The position numbers and the translations under genes were made by a program. The notes beneath the pieces are model-generated. The model worked only from the letters and a program-made list of their open reading frames with translations, had not been told where the DNA came from and did not search any database. Positions 26,908 through 35,239 of a stretch of DNA of 64,000 bases are shown here, in pieces; position 1 is the stretch's first letter, and each line of letters opens with the position of its first letter. Source of the stretch: Allobosea sp. BH3 (GTDB taxonomy: Bacteria; Pseudomonadota; Alphaproteobacteria; Rhizobiales; Beijerinckiaceae); contig NZ_JAIMCA010000004.1 in NCBI RefSeq assembly GCF_025499465.1, positions 682,001-746,000 of the forward strand. The letters run 5' to 3'.

Positions 26908-28209
26908 ATGAGCGATGCGGAGGGCGGAGGGCGCTATGATGCCATCGTGCTGGGCGCGGGCATCTCGGGCCTGGTTTCGGCCTCGGTGCTGCTGAACCAA
27001 GGGTGCAGCCGCGTTCTCGTCGCCGATGAATATGCGCATCTCGGCGGAAACCATATCGACTGGTCGTCGGGCGACTACACCTTCGACATCGGCAGCCTGA
27101 TCTTCCAGGACGACTCCCCGCTGCTGGCGCACTTTCCCGAGCTGCTGCCGCGCTATGTGCCGATCGATCCGCGCTGGGCCCGGCTCAACCCGCAAGGCAT
27201 GGTGACCGCCTATCCGATCTCGCTGCGGGACGACCTGCTGGCGGCGGGGCCCGTGCAGCTCTCCCTCATCCTCGGCTCAGTGCTCTATGCACGGCTGTTC
27301 CAGCGGAAGATGGCCAATGCTCGCGACTTCGCGCGCTACTGGATCGGCGACCGCCTGCTGCGGCGCTCCGGTCTCGAAGCCTATATGCGGCGCTTCTACG
27401 GGATCGAACCAGAGCGGATCGACCTTCAGCTGGCCCGGAAGCGGATGCAGTGGATCAGCGAGAACGCCTCGGTTGCCAGCCTGCTGCGCAAGTTCCTGGC
27501 GCCACGGCCGACGGGACCGGGAAATCGCCAGCTCGCAAGGCCCCGAGAGGGCTTCCAACATCTTTACAGCGCGGCAGCCGAACAGCTTTCGCAGCGCGGC
27601 GTCGGCTTTCGCCTCGGCACGAAGCTCGAGGCGATCACGAAGGAGGCGGGAGGCTTCCGTCTCCGTTGCGCGGATGGAGACATCAGCGCCAGCCGGATCG
27701 TCTCGACGATCCCCTTGCCGCGCGCGCAGGAGCTCTGCGGCATCCCGGCTGCGAAGCTGGAGACCGTCACGCTGCTCGCGCTCTACTTCAGCTTCGCGGG
27801 GTCGGAGCGAGGCTTCGACGCCTCGATCCTCTACAATTTCTCGCATGAGAGCGCTTGGAAGCGCTTGACGGTCTATTCGGATTTCTATGGTCGCGCAGGG
27901 GGGCGCGAATATTTCGCGGCCGAGGTCATCGCCGACCATATCGGCGGCGACATCGCGAAGGCCGAATCGGATTTCCGCGACCACATGGCGGCAAATGGCC
28001 TCTTCACCGGCGACCTCAAGCTGGAGGGGCACCAGTTCCTCGAAAACGCCTACCCCATCTACAAAAACGGCGCCGAAGAGGCCGCGGCCGAAGCGGTCAG
28101 ATCGTTGCAGGCGTTCGGGATCGAGTCGCTCGGCCGACAGGGAGCCTTCAACTACCAGCCGACGGCGCGCGTCTCGACGATCGAGGCGGAGGCCGCCCTG
28201 CGGACATGA
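26908..28209 (+). CDS. FAD-dependent NAD(P)-binding oxidoreductase (UDP-galactopyranose mutase-like fold)
   Basis: A 433-residue protein starting with the dinucleotide-binding loop YDAIVLGAGISGLVSAS, followed by LVADEYAHLGGNHIDW, where GGN takes the place of the GGR motif of amine oxidases. The C-terminus has ENAYPIYKNGAEEA and FNYQPTARVSTIEA, positions where this group closes the flavin site. The family includes UDP-galactopyranose mutase and protoporphyrinogen-oxidase-like enzymes in polysaccharide clusters. It could change ring form or oxidise a nucleotide sugar. The ATG at 26908 and a GTG at 26878 are both possible starts. Confidence 0.78.
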   Translation: MSDAEGGGRYDAIVLGAGISGLVSASVLLNQGCSRVLVADEYAHLGGNHIDWSSGDYTFDIGSLIFQDDSPLLAHFPELLPRYVPIDPRWARLNPQGMVTAYPISLRDDLLAAGPVQLSLILGSVLYARLFQRKMANARDFARYWIGDRLLRRSGLEAYMRRFYGIEPERIDLQLARKRMQWISENASVASLLRKFLAPRPTGPGNRQLARPREGFQHLYSAAAEQLSQRGVGFRLGTKLEAITKEAGGFRLRCADGDISASRIVSTIPLPRAQELCGIPAAKLETVTLLALYFSFAGSERGFDASILYNFSHESAWKRLTVYSDFYGRAGGREYFAAEVIADHIGGDIAKAESDFRDHMAANGLFTGDLKLEGHQFLENAYPIYKNGAEEAAAEAVRSLQAFGIESLGRQGAFNYQPTARVSTIEAEAALRT

Positions 28210-28339
28210 CGGGTACGGGGATGGCGTGGAACTTGCTGCTCACGGCGGACGGCAACGAAGGACGATGACGCGGCGGGCTTGATACGGGGCGTAACGGCGG
28301 ACGGCTTCCACGGCCGCCCGGATGGGATCCGGATCTGAC

Positions 28340-29284
28340 ATGTCGAGAACAGCGACAATCCGGCCGACACGGCGCCGGCTCATCAATGCGGCGCCGGCGC
28401 TGCTGCTGCCCGGCGCGCTATCGATCCCCCTCGCGGCGGCCTCAGGAGAGGCCTTGGGCGATCCGACAGTCGGGCGAAAGGTGATCTTCGACGAACCGTT
28501 TGCCGGGATCGACACCGAGATATGGAACGCCGGCCCCAAGGCGACACGTGCGGCCCAGGGCCATTATGGCATCGCTGCCTTCTCGCGCTTCGGCGGCGAG
28601 GAAGGCTTCGATCCCTATGCCATCATCGACGATCCGCAGGCGGAGGACGGCAAGGCCCTCCAGATCACGGCGAAATACATCGGCCGTCCCATGCAGGTGG
28701 TGAATTACTACGGCAATCTCGATCCGAAATTTCAGTGGCTGACCGGAAACATCCAGACCGGACGGCTGGACGGAACGGTGTCCCGCGGCTGGCGCAACGG
28801 CTATTTCGAAGCGCGGATGTGGGTTCCCGAGCACCCGCTGACATGGCCAGCCTTTTGGCTCCTGAACCGGGAGAGCATCCTGCGGCCGCAGCAATCCATC
28901 GAGATCGACATCGTCGAGCACAAGGGCTGGGAGCTCGATCTCTATGGCGCCTATCTCCATGAATGGGGCGAGCCGGGCGAACGGCACGAAGGCACCGGCG
29001 TGCGCACCGGCGTCAACGTGACGAAGGGCTATCACCTCTACGGCGTGCTGATCGATGGGCCGCGCTGCATCCCGTTCTTCGATCGCAAGCAGGTCCACAG
29101 CCCCGTGAACGGGCAGCCGATCTCCTGGACGATCGCCCGCGCCCCGATGCTGGATGCCCAGCAGGACCTGTTCTGGCCACTGATCGGACTGGCCTTGCGA
29201 GAGGATGGGCCAGTCCGGCAGCCGCTGCCGCCCGAGCAGCGCGAGGCGCGCCTGCGGGTCGATTACTTCAGGGTCTACGGCTGA
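28340..29284 (+). CDS. Exported GH16-family glycoside hydrolase
   Basis: A 314-residue protein. Its signal region has a twin-arginine-like RPTRRRLINAAP followed by a hydrophobic stretch, so Tat export is likely. The GH16 jelly roll is recognised by NGYFEARMWVPEHPLTWPAFWLL and the catalytic EIDIVE (residues 188-193), the E-x-D-x-x-E of the family. It is probably an endo-glycanase that trims the EPS (an ExoK-like role) in the periplasm or outside. Its stop overlaps the next GT4 start (TGATG). Confidence 0.88.
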   Translation: MSRTATIRPTRRRLINAAPALLLPGALSIPLAAASGEALGDPTVGRKVIFDEPFAGIDTEIWNAGPKATRAAQGHYGIAAFSRFGGEEGFDPYAIIDDPQAEDGKALQITAKYIGRPMQVVNYYGNLDPKFQWLTGNIQTGRLDGTVSRGWRNGYFEARMWVPEHPLTWPAFWLLNRESILRPQQSIEIDIVEHKGWELDLYGAYLHEWGEPGERHEGTGVRTGVNVTKGYHLYGVLIDGPRCIPFFDRKQVHSPVNGQPISWTIARAPMLDAQQDLFWPLIGLALREDGPVRQPLPPEQREARLRVDYFRVYG

Positions 29285-30402
29285 TGTACAAGATCCTCTA
29301 TATCGTCCCGCGGACGCAGAGCTTCGCCGGCATCGAGCGGGTGATCGACTCGATCTGTGACGAGATGGCCGGTCGCTTCGGCGATGTGCTGGACGTCCAT
29401 GTGCTCTATTCCACGGCCTATCGGCAGATCGCAGATGCCGACCGGCGCTACACAAAGATCATCCGCACGGCGCCGGGCCGCATGAACCTGATCCGCAATC
29501 TCCGGCGCCTGATCGCGGAGGAAGGCTACGATCTCATCGTCTGCCCTCAGGTGGAGCCGACGGCGATGCTCTGGTTCGCGACGCTCGGCCTCAAGCGCAA
29601 ATTCGCCATGCATCTCCACGGCAACCCGCGCCTGGAATCCCGGTCCCGCAAGTCGCGCATCATGTTCGCCCTGATGAAGTTGTTCGTGCTCAAGCGGCTG
29701 GCCGTGGTGCTCGGCACCTCATCGCGCCAGCTTGCGGCGTTCGGCGCCGATTATCCGAGCGATGTCCGTCATGTCTGGGTGCCGAACCCCGTCCGGCGCT
29801 TCGAGACCACCCAGCCCGCGCCGCGGCAGTCGGACGCGCCCATCCGCTTCGTCAGCGTCGGGCGGTTCGACTATCAGAAGGGCCAGGACATCCTGCTGCG
29901 CGCCTTCGCCGAATTCTCAAAGCGCAGGCCAGGCGCCCATCTCAGCCTCGTCGGTTTTGGCAACGACGAGCCGATCCTGCGCGGACTGATCGAAGAGCTC
30001 GGCCTCTCGGCGTCCGTCACGCTCGAGCATTACCCGGACAGCCCGGAGACGCCGCTCTCGCGCAGCGACGTCTTTCTCTCCGGTGCGCGCTGGGAGGGCT
30101 GGTCGCTCGCGATCTGCGAGGCCCTGCGCTTCGGCCTGCCGATTGTCTCCTTCGACTGCGAATTCGGCCCCAGCGAGATCATCATGGACGATCGGATCGG
30201 GCGGCTGATCCCGATTGGCGACACCGCAGCCTTCGTCGAGGCCATGATCTATTATCATGACAATATCACAAGCGAGCGCCGGCACGCCGAATACCGCTCC
30301 CGCCATGTCGACCGGTTCAGTATCGAGGAAGTCGTCCAGCTTCACGCGGACGCCCTGCTTTCGGCCATGCCGCGTCATCCGGAGACGGTGGTGACGGCAT
30401 GA
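29284..30402 (+). CDS. GT4-family glycosyltransferase
   Basis: A 372-residue GT-B protein: YIVPRTQSFAGIERVID at the N-terminus, FAMHLHGNPR, then VSVGRFDYQKGQDILLRAF (about 190-208) and EGWSLAICEALRFGLPIV (about 269-286) with the E-x7-E donor motif. It is translationally coupled to the GH16 gene, so the hydrolase and this transferase likely act on the same polymer. The donor sugar is not readable. Confidence 0.9.
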   Translation: MYKILYIVPRTQSFAGIERVIDSICDEMAGRFGDVLDVHVLYSTAYRQIADADRRYTKIIRTAPGRMNLIRNLRRLIAEEGYDLIVCPQVEPTAMLWFATLGLKRKFAMHLHGNPRLESRSRKSRIMFALMKLFVLKRLAVVLGTSSRQLAAFGADYPSDVRHVWVPNPVRRFETTQPAPRQSDAPIRFVSVGRFDYQKGQDILLRAFAEFSKRRPGAHLSLVGFGNDEPILRGLIEELGLSASVTLEHYPDSPETPLSRSDVFLSGARWEGWSLAICEALRFGLPIVSFDCEFGPSEIIMDDRIGRLIPIGDTAAFVEAMIYYHDNITSERRHAEYRSRHVDRFSIEEVVQLHADALLSAMPRHPETVVTA

Positions 30403-30488
30403 AACCGGCATCCGCTGCCTCTGCGTTCCGCGCGGCACTCGCAAGTGCGAAACAGATGAACAAAAGGAAAAGAGCCAAAGCGTCAGCC

Positions 30489-30507
30489 TGTCAGGAATTA
30501 ACTGACA
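30489..30507. promoter_or_regulatory. Palindrome with extra half-site upstream of a GT4 gene
   Basis: TGTCAG and CTGACA form a 6-bp perfect inverted repeat with a 7-base AT-rich spacer. A third CTGACA follows at 30519-30524, 17 bases after the second arm. The site lies about 120 bp before the next gene in a 223-bp gap otherwise free of genes, so it may be an operator. Confidence 0.4.
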
Positions 30508-30625
30508 AAGGACACTTTCTGACACCACCCGCCTATGCACTGAATGATTTCGGAGCAACTTTCGCCCGCCTTGGCCTCGTCTGTCCGGTTTTATCCCTAC
30601 GATCTCTCCGCTCTCAGGTGGCTTC

Positions 30626-31708
30626 ATGCGCATCCTGCACCTGCTGAACCATACCAGGCGGCTCAACGGGCATGTTCACGCTGCAGTCGACCTTGCCTGC
30701 GCCCAGCGCGCGCTCGGTCACGAAGTCTGCATCGCCAGTGGCGGCGGCGAGTTCGACGAACTGCTGGCCAAGCATGGGGTCGATACCGCCGAAATCAGCC
30801 ATCGCCGCGCCGCGCTCGACCTGACGCGCTCCCTGCTGAGTCTGCGTCGGCAAATCCGGGACTGGCGCGCCGACATCGTGCACGCGCACATGATGACCAG
30901 CGCCGTGCTGGCCTGGCCGGCCTGCCGCCTAGCCGGCATTCCCCTGGTCACGACCGTCCACAACGAGTTCGAGAAAAGCGCGATCCTGATGGGCCTCGGA
31001 ACGCGCGTGATCGCGGTGAGCGAGGCCGTCGGCGCCTCGATGCAAAAGCGCGGCATACCGGCATCCCGGCTTCGCGTCGTGCTCAATGGCACCATCGGCT
31101 CGGCCCGCTTCGTCGGGCGGGACCGCAGCGCCATCGATCTTGGCTCGCCGAGCGTCCTCTTCGTCGGCGGCCAGCACCCGCGCAAGGGTCTGCCCGACCT
31201 GTTCGAGGCCTTCGAACTCGCTCATGCACAGCACCCGCAGGCACGGCTCGTCATTGTCGGCGAAGGCCCTTTCCTGGAAACGTATCGCGAGATGGTCTCG
31301 AACATGGCCTGCGCGACCGCGGTGAGCTTTGTGGGCGCACAAGAGGATCCGTTCCGCTGGATGCGCGGCGCGGACATCTTCGTTCTGCCTTCCCATGCGG
31401 ATCCGGCGCCGCTTGTCCTGCCGGAGGCGCGAGAAGCCGGCTGCGCCGTGATCGGCACGGCCGTCGACGGAATTCCACAGCTCCTCGGCCATGGCGAGGC
31501 TGGGCTGATCGTGCCGCCGCGAGACCCGCAGGCGCTGGCGAAGGCGCTCTGCATGCTCCTGGATGACCCTGCGAAGCTCGCCGAATGGCGGGAGCGCAGC
31601 CAGCGCGGCATCGCCAACCTGACGATCGACCGCGTGGCGCGCGAGACGCTCGAAGTCTACGCCGATGCCGGCGCACGCGGCGCCGAAAGCCTTCCCGTCG
31701 CCGCCTGA
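30626..31708 (+). CDS. GT4-family glycosyltransferase
   Basis: A 360-residue GT-B enzyme: MRILHLLNHTRRLNGHVHAA, VHAHMMTSAVLAW, TTVHNEFEK, then LFVGGQHPRKGLPDLFEAF (about 178-196) and PAPLVLPEAREAGCAVI (about 259-275), in which the E-x7-E motif is shifted to a PLVLPEAREAG form. It has a separate 223-bp upstream region, suggesting its own promoter, and ends 12 bp before a convergent GT2 gene. Confidence 0.9.
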   Translation: MRILHLLNHTRRLNGHVHAAVDLACAQRALGHEVCIASGGGEFDELLAKHGVDTAEISHRRAALDLTRSLLSLRRQIRDWRADIVHAHMMTSAVLAWPACRLAGIPLVTTVHNEFEKSAILMGLGTRVIAVSEAVGASMQKRGIPASRLRVVLNGTIGSARFVGRDRSAIDLGSPSVLFVGGQHPRKGLPDLFEAFELAHAQHPQARLVIVGEGPFLETYREMVSNMACATAVSFVGAQEDPFRWMRGADIFVLPSHADPAPLVLPEAREAGCAVIGTAVDGIPQLLGHGEAGLIVPPRDPQALAKALCMLLDDPAKLAEWRERSQRGIANLTIDRVARETLEVYADAGARGAESLPVAA

Positions 31709-31720
31709 GCCCCGGACCGG

Positions 31721-32728
31721 TCAGGACGCCAGCGCGATCTGCAGGTCCCGCGCGATCGACTTCCAGCGAACCAGGCCGTTATGCGCGTTGCGATAACCGC
31801 CGCAGGCGCCGAGTATCATCACCTTCCCGAGAGCCATCGCGCGATTGCTGGAATAGATGTCCCCCCGCCGCTCGACCTGCCGCAGCGCATGGGCATAGAC
31901 ACCCCGCGCCCTCTCGCGGTCGAACAGAGGAAACGCGTCGCGCAGAGTTTCGGGAAGCTGCGTCACGATCTCCAGCATCCGCGTGGTCGCCTCGATATAG
32001 GGCTGGTTCTTCGACCAGCTCTGCTCGCGCGATGCCATCAGCCGCGCCCGGCCACTCGCTCCATAGAGGTTCCGGCCGTGCTGCCGATAGGCGACGAGGC
32101 GCTCGCCGAGTTCCACGGTCTTTCCCAGTGTCTGGGCCAGGAACATCACCCATCTGTCATGCGCGATGCGATGGCGAGGATCGATATAATCGACGAAGCG
32201 TTGTTCAATCGGAACGAGGTCGAGGAGCTCGCGTCGAAACAGCATCGAGAAGCCCCAGAACGTCTCCCAGACATCGTAGTCGAGCGGACTGCGGATCGTG
32301 ACGTCCGCCTCCCCGATGCCCTGGTCGAACCAGCCGATCTCGCCATCTGCGGCGTCGATCAGCATGGCACGATGGGCGATCTGGGTGACCTCCGGGTCGC
32401 CCATGTAAGGCAGGCAGCGGGCGAGCTTCTCCGGGTGCCAGATGTCGTCCTGATCGCAGAAGGCGATCCAGTCCCCCGTTGCATGCCGGCACGCCTGCAG
32501 GAAGTTCTCGCGGAAGCCGAGCCCCGGTGAATTCTCGATGATCCGGACCGGAAAAGGAGCATTCTCCCGGAAGCGCTTCAGGATCGCTTTCGTCCCATCC
32601 GACGAATTGTCGTCGCTGGCGATCACTTCATCCGGCGGAACAGTCTGGTCCAGCAAGCTGTCCAGCTGCTTCTGCAGGAATGTCTCGCCGTTGAACGTGG
32701 CGAGAACGACGGAGATATGCCCTGACAT
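31721..32728 (-). CDS. GT2-family glycosyltransferase (rhamnosyltransferase-like)
   Basis: A 335-residue GT-A protein: SVVLATFNGETFLQKQLDSL, ASDDNSSDGT (about 38-47) and AFCDQDDIWHPEKL (about 89-102). The QDDIW sequence is typical of GT2 members in the rhamnosyltransferase-like branch. No membrane segment is visible. It is convergent with the GT4 gene and divergent from the acyltransferase. Confidence 0.9.
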   Translation of the reverse strand: MSGHISVVLATFNGETFLQKQLDSLLDQTVPPDEVIASDDNSSDGTKAILKRFRENAPFPVRIIENSPGLGFRENFLQACRHATGDWIAFCDQDDIWHPEKLARCLPYMGDPEVTQIAHRAMLIDAADGEIGWFDQGIGEADVTIRSPLDYDVWETFWGFSMLFRRELLDLVPIEQRFVDYIDPRHRIAHDRWVMFLAQTLGKTVELGERLVAYRQHGRNLYGASGRARLMASREQSWSKNQPYIEATTRMLEIVTQLPETLRDAFPLFDRERARGVYAHALRQVERRGDIYSSNRAMALGKVMILGACGGYRNAHNGLVRWKSIARDLQIALAS

Positions 32729-32812
32729 GTCATGACACTTCCAAGCACTGCAGCGTGGGCGCTCAGCCCGGCAGTGACGACTAACGCTGCAATGACACCA
32801 ACGCTATGCGCA

Positions 32813-32824
32813 GCATGCGCATGC
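32813..32824. promoter_or_regulatory. 12-bp perfect palindrome in a divergent promoter region
   Basis: GCATGCGCATGC reads the same on both strands and lies in the 205-bp gap between the divergent GT2 and acyltransferase genes. A partial copy (ATGCGC) sits just upstream. Possible operator; no regulator can be named. Confidence 0.3.
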
Positions 32825-32933
32825 CCCGCAAAGCACAACCCATGCCAATATCGTTGTGGCCGGCCCGTCGACTTGACCGCGCCTCAGCATCGTCCGGCGC
32901 GAAAACGGAACGGTTCTTGCTGAGTGCTGCGTC

Positions 32934-34028
32934 ATGAAAGAGAGCGACGCCCCAACGGGGTATTACTACCTGCTCGACGCCCTGCGCGGCATCGCGGCCT
33001 TTGCCGTGGTCGGCTATCATCTCGGTCATTGGCTCGGAGCCTCGGGCATTGCTCCGAACGGCAATCTCGCCGTCGACCTTTTCTATGCGCTGAGCGGCCT
33101 CGTCCTCAGTTCCGCTTACCGCGGCCGGGTCGAAACTTTGTCGACCGGCGCGTTCCTGGCGCAGCGCGTCGCGCGGCTACTGCCGATGATCGTCCTCGGC
33201 GTCCTGGTTAGCGCGGCCTATATCGTGCTGCGCGCCTGGCTTGCCGATGCGCGGAGCCATGTCGCGGATGCCGGGCTGCCTGTGCCGGAGCTCGTCACGG
33301 CAATCATCCTCGGCAGCCTCAACCTTCCCTATTTCGGCGCCCCCCGCGCCATCGGCGGCCCGGAACTCTTCCCGCTGAACGGGCCGCAATACACGCTGTT
33401 TTTCGAAGTCTTCGTCAATGTCCTCTGGTGGCAGGTCAGGTCGCTGCACTCCCGCATGCTGTTTCTCGCGGCCTGCGCGATCTGCCTGCCCCTCGTCATG
33501 ATGTTCGGGCTCGGCGGCGCCAATATCGAGAACTTCCTCAGTGGCTTCCCGCGGGTGATCCTCTGCTTCTCGATCGGCGTGCTGATCTTCGAATACAGGG
33601 ACATCCTTCTGTCGCGCACACAGACGCGCCTCGGCTTCGGCATCGCCAGCCTGACTGCGGCCTATATCGCGCTGGTGGCCCCTCCGGTCAGCGCCGCGAG
33701 CCATATCGCCTTCATCCTGCTCGTTACGCCCGCGCTGCTCTTCTTCGGCATGCGGATCGAGCTCACGGGTCGGTGGCGACAGGCCGCCGATGTCCTCGGC
33801 CGCATCTCCTACCCCGTCTATATCCTGCACTACCCCTTCTTCTGCTGGATCAACGGCCTCTATCGCATCGCCTTTGGCGACAAGAACATCCTGATCCAGG
33901 GACCGATCGTGCTCCTGTGCGTCGCCGCCGGCGCCTATCTCGCCCACAGGCTCTTCGAGCGGCCGGCCAGCGCCTGGCTCCGCGCGATCCTCAGCCGCCG
34001 CCCGGCCCGCGATCTCCGCCGGGCCTGA
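32934..34028 (+). CDS. Membrane acyltransferase (acyltransferase 3 family)
   Basis: A 364-residue protein with about ten membrane helices. It begins YYYLLDALRGIAAFAVVGYH, where the Arg and His (LRG...xxxH) are the family's active-site signature, followed by VDLFYALSGLVL. The C-terminus has GRISYPVYILHYPFFCW. Members O-acetylate or O-succinylate sugars of EPS and lipopolysaccharide (ExoH/ExoZ, OafA). It lies alone behind its own upstream region. The acyl group is unknown. Confidence 0.92.
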   Translation: MKESDAPTGYYYLLDALRGIAAFAVVGYHLGHWLGASGIAPNGNLAVDLFYALSGLVLSSAYRGRVETLSTGAFLAQRVARLLPMIVLGVLVSAAYIVLRAWLADARSHVADAGLPVPELVTAIILGSLNLPYFGAPRAIGGPELFPLNGPQYTLFFEVFVNVLWWQVRSLHSRMLFLAACAICLPLVMMFGLGGANIENFLSGFPRVILCFSIGVLIFEYRDILLSRTQTRLGFGIASLTAAYIALVAPPVSAASHIAFILLVTPALLFFGMRIELTGRWRQAADVLGRISYPVYILHYPFFCWINGLYRIAFGDKNILIQGPIVLLCVAAGAYLAHRLFERPASAWLRAILSRRPARDLRRA

Positions 34029-34116
34029 TGGCGTGACGAAGAAGGGTTGCTGGGTGAGGCCACGGATAGTTAAGCGATCCCCTCTATCGCAGAGTATCGC
34101 TGGAACGATTCGAACG

Positions 34117-34686
34117 ATGCAGGCTTCGCGGTCCCGGACCCATCTCGTGCTCGCCCTTGTGGCCTCTGCGGCAATCAGCGGGTGCGCGACCGCAAAGCTT
34201 GATCAAACGGCCGACGCCTCCCGGATCGATCCGTCGAAACGAGCCCTGGCTCCCTTGGATTTCGTCAGCTTCTGCATCCGGAACAGGGCAGAGTGCCAGG
34301 TGCGCGGCCAGCCCGCGGCGATGGTGCCGATGAACCAGCAGACCATGGATGCCTTGGAGGGCGTCAACGCGGCGGTCAATGCGCGGATCCTGCCTACTGC
34401 CAGATCCAGCGAATGGCGGATCAATCCGGCGGCCGGCAATTGCAACGACTATGTCGTCTCGAAACGCCATGCGCTGCTCGCTCGCGGTTTCCCATCGAGC
34501 GCGCTCCTGATCAACGTCGTCAAGACACCGACCGGCGAGGGACATCTCGTGCTCGTGGTGAAGACCGACGGCGGCGACATCGTCCTCGACAATCTCACGG
34601 GCTCGCTGCGCAGCGTTTCGCAAACGCCCTATGTCTGGATCAAGCGCCAGACGTCTGCGGACCCATTGCAATGGGAAAACGCCTGA
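34117..34686 (+). CDS. BTLCP transglutaminase-like cysteine proteinase, lipoprotein (paralogue A)
   Basis: A 189-residue protein starting at an ATG that gives a lipoprotein signal with lipobox AISGC (about 21-25). The DUF920/BTLCP core has the catalytic triad: Cys109 in AGNCNDYVVSK, His143 in GEGHLVLVV and Asp158 in IVLDN. LapG, the best-known member, cleaves RTX adhesins in the periplasm. A paralogue at 39923-40813 shares the same motifs. It lies just before the spike module. Substrate is unknown. Confidence 0.88.
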   Translation: MQASRSRTHLVLALVASAAISGCATAKLDQTADASRIDPSKRALAPLDFVSFCIRNRAECQVRGQPAAMVPMNQQTMDALEGVNAAVNARILPTARSSEWRINPAAGNCNDYVVSKRHALLARGFPSSALLINVVKTPTGEGHLVLVVKTDGGDIVLDNLTGSLRSVSQTPYVWIKRQTSADPLQWENA

Positions 34687-34839
34687 AGGCGCCGCATTGC
34701 GTCAGGCCGAGCCGCGCAGCATCAGCGCGGGCCAGCGTCGGCACGCCGTATCACGGGATCGCATCCTAAACCGCTCAACGCGCGCCCTCGCCTGACACCC
34801 CCTCTTCCAACTGGCAGCCGGGCATGGGCGCACCGCGCC

Positions 34840-34874
34840 TTGACAAATCCGCGCCCTTGATATAGGAATATAAT
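34840..34874 (+). promoter_or_regulatory. Candidate promoter for the spike-module genes
   Basis: A perfect TTGACA (34840-34845) and a perfect TATAAT (34869-34874) lie in an AT-rich patch 86-120 bases before the spike-base start. The spacing between them is 23 bases, too long for a standard pair. TATAGG (34861-34866) or TAGGAA gives 15-17 bases and may be the true -10. Confidence 0.45.
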
Positions 34875-34959
34875 CCTTCTCACATGACCCGCCGCACGGA
34901 GCCTGCACGAGCACGCAGCGGCTCGATCGACCCCTCATCCCCCAACACAGGAGAACATC

Positions 34960-35232
34960 ATGCCTGCCGTTGACATCCATCGACAGCATTCGACCTCCCC
35001 GACCGGGCCGGCGCGAAAGCTGCGCGCCGTCACACCCCATGACACCGACGAGCTTGAATATGTGACGAACGGCATCGTCTGCGCCGGTGGCGGCCTGATC
35101 TCCGTGATCGCGGCCGACGATGCGGCGGCCGTGCTGGTGCCGGTGCTCGCCGGCCAGATCTACCCCATCCGCGCCCGGACGATCCGCGCGACCGGCACGA
35201 CGGCGACCGGCATCGTCGCCCTGATCTCCTGA
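34960..35232 (+). CDS. GTA/phage-type spike base protein (RCAP_rcc01079/GhsA-like)
   Basis: A 90-residue protein with GGAGA before its ATG. It follows the compact pattern of the rcc01079 family: a short N-terminus, GPARKLRAVTPHDTDELEYV, a glycine-rich turn (CAGGG), then a beta-rich part ending IRARTIRATGTTATGIVALI, whose RATGTTAT...IVAL ending is the hallmark. In Rhodobacter capsulatus this protein (GhsA) is the base of the head spikes of gene transfer agent particles. No other GTA or phage structural genes are visible. It lies 7 bp upstream of the beta-helix gene, clearly one operon. Confidence 0.75.
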   Translation: MPAVDIHRQHSTSPTGPARKLRAVTPHDTDELEYVTNGIVCAGGGLISVIAADDAAAVLVPVLAGQIYPIRARTIRATGTTATGIVALIS

Positions 35233-35239
35233 GGTCCCG

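Noticed and set aside
30399-30647. An 82-codon + frame starting at the stop of a GT4 gene
   Set aside because: Composition is poor (Ala/Ser/Lys-rich, Cys-rich end), it spans a palindrome, and it overlaps the next GT4 start.
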